Assembly (NCBI GenBank): GCA_025331565.1
Contig: JAFREQ010000025.1
Location: forward strand, 1,922,001 to 1,986,000
Origin: Holacanthus passer
Lineage: Eukaryota > Chordata > Actinopteri > Pomacanthidae
Reading direction: 5' to 3'
DNA: 64,000 nt
The position numbers were made by a program, and so were the translations under genes. The notes under the pieces are model-generated. The model saw nothing but the letters and a program-made list of their open reading frames with translations, was not told where the DNA came from and did not search any database. The first letter of the stretch is position 1. Each line of letters opens with the position of its first letter. Of the stretch, positions 56,701 to 64,000 are shown one piece after another.

Positions 56701-59700
56701 TCTGATTAAAATTGTGTGCTTTTCATTTACATACATCTTTGAACAACACATGTAGGGTTCACTAAGCTTATTTGTCATTTAAATGACATGGATATTCTTA
56801 TATGCCAGAGTTATTTTTAAAACAACATTGAAATGACAAATCCCTCACTGTTTATTGATGATGTATCTGGTTCAAGACACAGACTTTGTGTGATAAATTA
56901 AGGTTCATTTCTGCTTGACTGGAAAGACAGATGTGTTTATCTGGTTCAGGCCTATAATTCATACATTACAAAAGAGGTTAGTGTTGTTCCTGTTTGGCTC
57001 AAGTTAATCTGTTAAAGTGCAGAATGCCTCATTACCAGGAGCCTGTTTCAAGAAGCAGGTTAGCAAGTTATTTGTATAACTCTGCTGCTAAAAGCAAAAA
57101 TCCCCTCATATCTGAAACTGAAAGTTAACGTGTATATTCTGGATTTTCTTTAGCAAGCTCATCCACATAACTCAGAAAAACTGCTTATTGGAACAGGTCC
57201 CATTCCTTCTCGGTTGTTTTTCTGTTCACATATGAACGATTGTCTGCTTACTAGTGTAATAAAATGACTACACTAATAATGTGATATTTGATCTGCTGAA
57301 AAAGTGCTGAGATTTGAAGTCATTATCTTTTGTCACATGTTTTCAGTGTCCTTTTATCTGCCATCTGTTGTACCTGTTGACCAGAAAAGAAAGTGGTAAG
57401 TCAAGCATTTTCACACCTGAAATATGATACACAGTTGTACTGCTATTTTCCCTTTTTTCTAGTATACTCCATTGTTTCTTCTTTTTTACTGTTCTCAGCA
57501 CTTCTGCAAGCATTATTGACTGCTTCATTTTTTTTCCTCATTGTAGTGCGAGTCTTCAGAGTCAGGAAGCTACTGGAGCTACAGTCTAAACTGGTAAACA
57601 TCCTGCTGATTTGATGGCCTCCAGAGCCATTTATCAAGTTACTCCATTGTTGCCTTACTCCGTATGAAAATCTATTCAATAATAAATTGCAGGGTTTTTT
57701 CGACCGTCTGCATTATTCCCATAAACATATGCCCTTTCTATACCATTAGTAATTGTCTTTAGGCAACATCAATCAAAAATGGAATTGTCATATTGAGCAT
57801 GTTGATGTTCTTGTTTTATCAGGGAAGGCAGCCATTCCTCCTGCACTTGCTGTCACTTTACAAAGTGTTTTGTCCTGATCTGGTGACGCTTTCCATTCCA
57901 ACACGAATGAGGGTTTGTACATGGACTGTGTAGTTCATGCTCATTCTGTTGTCATAATACTGTATGACTGTCATCTCTAAAGTCCCATTTGAATTGTTTG
58001 TTGTCTGTTTTCTTATCTTAGAGTGGGTTTAGGAACCATGATTCTCCCTGGAAATCGGTTTTGATTGGTGTCCAGAAGAGGAACGGTTCCCAGGTTCCTT
58101 CCGGCATCAGTCTGGCTTTGACGACTAAAGACAAGTCCAAGTCAAGAAAAAGGGTATGGAAGTCTATTTGAGTCGTCGACTGCTCTGTTTACTGTGTTTG
58201 TTTGTGTGAAATATTACAGCATGATTGCAGGGGATGACATGATAAAAAAAATTATGCGAAGTGCCCAATCTATAAAGTATACATTTATAATTCATCTGTT
58301 TATCATGATTTTAGTCTTTTATTAATTTCAGGACAATGTATAAACATATAAAAGTATATGCTAGCCCAGGCTTGCCTTTATTTATTTTATTGTTTTTGCT
58401 TCTGTCTCAGAAACACGGCCACCTGGAACTGCTGGCACTGAGTTGTGTAGTCAATAAACAGGCTCAGACTGAGCCGTCCTCCAGCAGAAAGGTGGTCCCC
58501 CTGGTGCAGCTCCACTCTTTTGCTCAGCTGCTGGAAAATATGCACCGTATAGAGGTAATGTCTCCCAGGACAAATCTCTAAGTTCTGCGACTGTGGGGTG
58601 CCGACACAGGGGCCGCCACTGCCCCTTTACTGTCTCCTCAGTCTTTCACTCATTCTATTCCCATCTCGCTCAGTTTCCACAGTTCAGCTGTTAGTCCCAA
58701 AGTCCCAACCCCACCTGGACTGGGAACAGATGGAACGTCATTTAAGTATTAAGTGTGAAGATTATTAATAATTTAAGCAGCAGAATAAAATGTATGCCAG
58801 TTTCTCCATTCCATTAGGATGTATAACCACGGTCTGTTGTGATGTACAGTCTTAGCCACTGGGTGGTGCTGTGTCACTGTTGTAATATTTTCTGTATGTT
58901 ACCGAGGCTGATATCAATTTCGTTCTAGAGAAACCACAGCAGAGGTTTCCTGGGACTAATTTGTTTATTAGATTAAAGCATAAACCAGCTTCATGAGCAC
59001 AGTGCTTATCATTTGTTTTTTTTTTAAATACGCCATTCTTCTTACAGATATTGTTAGTGTTATCTAATCTTATATTAGTAATGAAAGCAAAAGACCTGAG
59101 ATGAGATGTTTCTGAGTGATGCAGTGGACAAAGTTTCATAGCATTTGGTCGTTTAAAGAGGCCTCTCCATAAATGTCTATTTGCCCTGCAGATTCAGTGT
59201 CCTGATAAGCTAATATAAGTCATTTTAAATGGCTCGCAGGCTTTTATACACCATGCTACATAAATTGACCCCTTTCACTGCCCACAAAGCCAACGTGAGC
59301 AATAAAGCTTTTATTCCACTTTATCGTGTCTTAGGAGGGACAGATGAATACAATCAGTCAATCACACTCATAAAATTATTCAGCAAAGGCATTGACAAAG
59401 GATCATTGATTATTTCCCTCATTGCCTGCACTCCTGTTGTCAACAGCAGAATGGCGCTTTCTCAGTTTAATGACACAGTTGCTCTGTAATTATTGAAGAA
59501 CTGAGCTGTGTCCATTCACAGTCTGTCTTCTCCTCATTCTAATTTATTTATTATACTGACAAAGTCCCCATATTGGGAGGCAGCTGTTCATACACAATAA
59601 GGGACTGTATAAACCATCCAGCACGATGGAAAAAATGTCCCAGTGCAGGCATTATGGGGATTACTGGATACTGAGGAATTAGCCCAGTAGTGGATTGCTG

Positions 59701-62700
59701 GCCCACTCAATGAAAACAAGGACATGAGGATCAGTTTATTCTGTAGCAGGTAAACAGATTGATTTGAAACTGACTTGAGGGTGTTTTTAATGTGATGTTT
59801 TGACTTTGTAAGTGTCGTCACACAGCAGTGTGATTTTTGTTTTTCACCTCTGTGCTTCTTTGCATTTATGCACGTTTGATAAATTTAGCTCCTCAATCAT
59901 ACTTTCTTTGCATGTGTTTCCTGTTTCTTCATTTACCTCCACCAGCTGCCTGCTCAGATGGGCTCACTGCTGGGCTCCAGTCTGGCACTGCAGTACCTGG
60001 ACTGTGTACAGGATGAGTCTGCCCTCCTACGCCTCAACTTCTGGCTAGGCTACGCTCTCCACGAAGGTAAGGGAGGGGTGAGAAGCGACTACCAAACTGC
60101 TGTGACATCTTCAGTCAGGAAGATTCACCAAAGCAAAGACCTTGGGTTGAACCCTAACGCATTACCTAGTTGGCATATCAAAGTGAATTTTCCAGAGAGA
60201 GGTTGAAAAGAGACTGTGAGGGGGGGGTCTCACTGTGTGAAGATGCAGTGAATCTGAAATCTTCTGCTGTTTTCTTTTTATTCCCTCGACTGTTTCACTC
60301 ACTAAATCTCCTTTTTGCTGTTTTTGTTCAGAGTTTTTGTTCTGTGGCGATGGAGGAGCCTCCCAGAATTCAGAAGAAGCTCTGCAGTTTTTGAACATGT
60401 TGCTGTCCACACAGCACTATCTCCAGGTGAGCATCACATTTCAGACCCTGATAGCTACCTCGCAGCTGTCATTCACGGTTACCTCCACCCACATGCTTTG
60501 GGTTAATTAACAGTCAAACAGTGATTTCACAATATTTTTAATATGTCTCCACCAGGAGGGGTTTTCAAGTTCTGAGGCTTTTATCTACAAATTCCTCAAC
60601 GTTTGGGACGGCTCCCTCCTCCGCCCACAGATCCTTGGCCTGCTGGGCAACATTCCTGTTGTTCCCAGTTCCCGTGAGTTTTACTTTCCTACTGTGCCTA
60701 TTTAGTGTTCGATTTCTGTCTCTATCTGTGTCAAACAACACAACTGTTTTCCTGACCAACATTGTTCTCCACTTGATAAAATCGCAGCCTCGTTTGCATG
60801 TTTACAAGGCTTGTCATATTGTGCCGTGTCTTCGGAAATGCATTATGGTGCATTGGATTATATAGTGTAACCTTCTGTCTCCCCGCTTCAGAAATCGGAC
60901 GACTTTTGTTTGAGCCCCTTATGCAACTCTTCTTCACATCCTCAGTGTTTTTCAAGGTAGGCTTCCCTTTCTGAGGCACCTTGCTGCTACTGTGCGTGAA
61001 TGATAAAACTCTCTGCTTTAAGTTAATAGAAAAGGTGCAATAGTGCTTGTTTTGTCATTACGATATAAAGCACTTATTCTCGGTCTGTGTGTGTGTGCAT
61101 CTGCAGTGTGGACTGATGGAGTGTCTAAACAATATGCTGTTAAAGTGGCTGACCTGGCACTCAGTGTACGCTCTGGAGGACGACTTGGACATCAGCCTTA
61201 ACAGCCACACCTCCATGTGAGTCTCACATCTTCTTCCTGCTACTTGTTTATGCCCTGAGCGTAAACAAGCAATAGACCTGAAACACTTTGTGAATTTACT
61301 TGAGAGCGGAAGGGTTATAGCCCGTTTATCTTTTGCTTTGGAGCCAAGAAATTCCAAGATGCCTTCTCACACCTGATCAGTTCTTACAGATGTAATAAAA
61401 GTGTTGCCTCAGCTTTATTTACTGTGGGTTACTGTAATGAAAAAAAATCACTCCCTGTTATAGGTGTCCCAGTTGACTTACCCATTTTTGTTCTGAATAT
61501 GAAGCTTCATAGTTATATTCATTTTAGACTTTTATTGTATCAAATAAGACCTTGACTGAAACCCCACAATGGTCTATACAGTAACCTTTTAGCTCTAATT
61601 TAAGCCATCTATTATCCACGAGCAATCAACTAGGCAGAAGTGTGTATTGACGTGTTTTTCCCGTTTTGATTTTGTGCCCATTTATCCATCAAATCCTTTA
61701 ATTGAAATTTGTTTGGAGACAGAAACAGATCCTAATATCCAGTTAAATGATTTTCCAGCTTCCAAATTAAGGGGTGGAGTTGGTGTTGATTACGTTTTAA
61801 TACCTGGGCTTCTTCAGTATCGAGTCCTCGCATGTGTAATCCCACAATAAATGATCCAATAAGTGGAGAGATCCATTTTTACTCACTGCCATTTTCAAAC
61901 TCACCTCTGGTATTTGGCCAGACTACAACTCAGAGATTAGATGTAGAACTCATTGATTTTGTATTTGTGTACACTTTCCCAACATTACTCTTGATTCAGT
62001 GTTTGTCCTTTGTATTTTAATGAATGGCCACAAACATGATTTGGAAGCTTACTTCTGTCTGCTGACTGGTGTTACAGCTTTCACTTAACATCATTTCTAC
62101 GTGCTGGTTAAAGTGTGTGTCTGAAACTCTACTCTACCGTCTGTTCTAGAAACATGACTCTGTCGGGGTTCAAGGATTCAGTGATGGAGCTGGTTCACTT
62201 TGTGGGTCGACTGGCCTCTGTGGGCCTTCAGCTTGAAGGCTGCCACTCTCTTCTGCTCAGCTTCATTCTGGACTTCTATGAGACGGTAAATGAGCCGATG
62301 CTAATGATCAAATCTGCTTTGTGACTTTCTTAGGCAGGATGCAACCTGTGTCTGAGCAGTATTGGTGCTTCTAAATGATATAATGTTTTCCTTCCTCTTA
62401 CTTTACTTGGATGTTTGACTTTCACTGTGCAGAGAGATGTACTTGCAAAATGTGACACTAGGAGGCTCTTTTCACATGCATCTGTTTTGTTTTGGGTTTT
62501 TTGTAACTTTTGAAATGAACAATATTCAAATATTCATAGATTCTTGAGTAGATGCATTTTTTTAAAAAGTAATTGATTTTTTTTTGTTGAAAAGAACACA
62601 TAAGACACAAATTATTATTCAAAAATTAGTATTTTTTATTTCTTAAAATGTATCTTGAGTGAACCTTGAACCATGACTGAGATACAAATCCATTTTCCAT

Positions 62701-64000
62701 GAACATTTTTTCCCCTTCGCCCCTTCGCAGCTTAGGAACAGGAGAACAATACATGTTTCAGGAGCATAAGCAGTAGTTCTCAGCGTCATTTGGAATAAGA
62801 AAATTGCATAAATATGAAGATAAGATGATAAGAGGAGCTTCATAGGTCAGCGTTTACCAGTTTCTGACAAAGCAGAGTCATGATAAATGCTTCAGCAGTG
62901 AGATATATGTACTATGTGTTGGAGTATCTATTTTTAAACTCTCTGTCGGTGTTTATTAAATATCTCTCCTCCCCCAGGTGTGTGACACATTTCTAAAGTA
63001 TGGGCTCCCCCTCGTGGTGATGCCTCCACCTGGAGTTTTTTACCCAGCCCTGTTCGCCACTGACCCTGTTAGCGTGGACAGATTGGCCTACATCATGTAC
63101 AGGTGGGGACCCTTCATATCCATACTGTGACCTGCCATAAGTCTATCACGATGTATATGTGAGCAGCAGCCTTAATGTAGTGTGTCACATGGTTATCTAT
63201 ATTTGATGGCGGAACAGAACGGAATCAAATGGCTTCATTGTAGTTAAATGTTAATGTATGATTTATGATAATGAGAGGCTAAGAGGCAATACACTTAAGC
63301 CCTCTTCTCCTTTTTATGTAGAATTCAAGCGTCATTTGTAACTCCAGGCTTTAATAACACAAATCCTCGCAGTGTCGGCTAATTGACTACACCCCAGGCT
63401 TCTGAAGTAATTTTAGCGAAGCTGAGTGTAAAAATGCCATGGCAAAAGAAAATTGGAACGTAATTGCATTATATTTGTTGAGAGACCATAGAAGTAGCTG
63501 TTTGCAGTAATTCATGATCACAGAGGTCACTTGTCATTTTCCGTTTCTATTTTGTGCAGGTACAAGGTGAACTTGACATCAGCCAAGAGTCAAGAGAAGC
63601 TCACAGAGGTATAAACAAACTCTTTTTTTCTTCTCTGTGCACGTCTGAAAATCAACACGCTGTGACTTGAATTACAGTGATGCTGCAAGAATACATGTTG
63701 TTCCAAGTAGTTGTACCAACTAGCTGACATACAATGTGGAAGAAACCATTTTTTATTAGCAGCGATTTGATTAGAAGAGCTCATTTAGCTGTTATCTCAA
63801 ATGCATTTCTTGTGATTGCATTTACATTTCAGGCATTTAGCTGCTGCTCTCTTCCAAAGTGACTTGCTGTGTGTTAGATTCACTGTGGTAGTTTTTGTAG
63901 ATTTTACATCTCTCAGTCCAGCTCTTTAAGAATTCACGAGAACTTAAAAAGTTGTTGATGTTTTAAAAAATCTGCTGCTGCAAAATGTGAATTGACAAGT
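53776..64000 (+). CDS. cenpi: Centromere protein I (CENP-I), 5' part of gene
   Basis: Seventeen in-phase exons: 53776-53944, 55311-55448, 56003-56121, 56543-56650, 57347-57395, 57547-57593, 57823-57912, 58022-58153, 58411-58554, 59946-60066, 60332-60426, 60556-60673, 60892-60956, 61107-61216, 62150-62285, 62978-63102, 63560-63608; 605 codons, against about 756 in human, so the last exons lie beyond the window. CENP-I is a helical-repeat subunit of the constitutive centromere-associated network (CENP-H/I/K/M complex) and helps load CENP-A and hold kinetochores. After a disordered Ser/Arg-rich N-terminus (1-50), alignable landmarks include CHLLYLLTRKE, FRVRKLLELQSKL, LPAQMGSLL, SEAFIYKFLNVWDG, FFTSSVFFK, LLLSFILDFYETV and LPLVVMPPPGVFY. 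The start is the first ATG giving this frame. The downstream neighbour in human is DRP2, not reached here. Confidence 0.96.
54411..54510. repeat. Compound low-complexity repeat (ATCC/CATA/CTAT)
   Basis: Mixed CTAT, ATCC, CACA and CATA runs in the first cenpi intron. No coding potential. Confidence 0.7.

Noticed and set aside
1..64000. CRISPR arrays, bacterial operons, viral or plasmid genes
   Set aside because: There are no regular spaced direct repeats and no prokaryotic-style gene packing; all supported genes are spliced vertebrate genes. No endogenous viral frame was recognised.

Overview
The window is vertebrate nuclear DNA, almost certainly from a ray-finned (teleost) fish. The genes are split into many exons with GT-AG introns, there are fish-type interspersed repeats, long TG/AC microsatellites and a vertebrate-type tRNA gene. 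I rebuilt the genes by joining exons at splice sites so that phase stays consistent and the protein matches a known family.

Layout, left to right. 1-7.6 kb has no recognisable protein-coding gene; it holds two CpG-rich patches near the left edge, old repeats, and a CpG-rich island at 7.3-7.6 kb. A tRNA-Val(UAC) gene follows at 7666-7738. cstf2 (+, 10079-21504, 12 coding exons, 493 aa) encodes the 64-kDa cleavage stimulation factor subunit. nox1 (-, 22718-28559, 13 exons, 566 aa) encodes NADPH oxidase 1 and lies tail-to-tail with cstf2. xkrx (-, 29858-37757, 3 exons, 487 aa) encodes an XK-related membrane protein. 38.3-43.9 kb is repeat-rich. arl13a (+, 43946-47758) encodes an ARL13-type small GTPase and has a reading-frame conflict at one intron. 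tmem35a (+, 49817-51188, 2 exons, 161 aa) encodes the NACHO-type chaperone. cenpi (+, from 53776) encodes the inner-kinetochore protein CENP-I; 17 exons and 605 codons are present and the gene runs off the right edge.

The order and orientation cstf2(+), nox1(-), xkrx(-), arl13a(+), tmem35a(+), cenpi(+) matches human Xq22.1, except that TRMT2B, which lies between ARL13A and TMEM35A in human, is not visible. The genes are functionally unrelated: mRNA 3'-end processing, superoxide production, membrane lipid scrambling, ciliary GTPase signalling, receptor assembly and chromosome segregation. This is a conserved synteny block, not an operon-like system.

I found no convincing new biological system. 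The observations most worth checking are: the arl13a intron that breaks the frame when spliced but keeps it open when retained; a start-stop ATG-TAG element two bases before the cenpi start codon; a CpG-rich island with a 67-codon basic ORF just upstream of the tRNA; a poly-alanine run at the CstF-64 N-terminus; cstf2 and nox1 poly(A) signals only about 35 bp apart on opposite strands; and a recurring ~45-bp hairpin/AATAAA/TATC cassette found six or more times.
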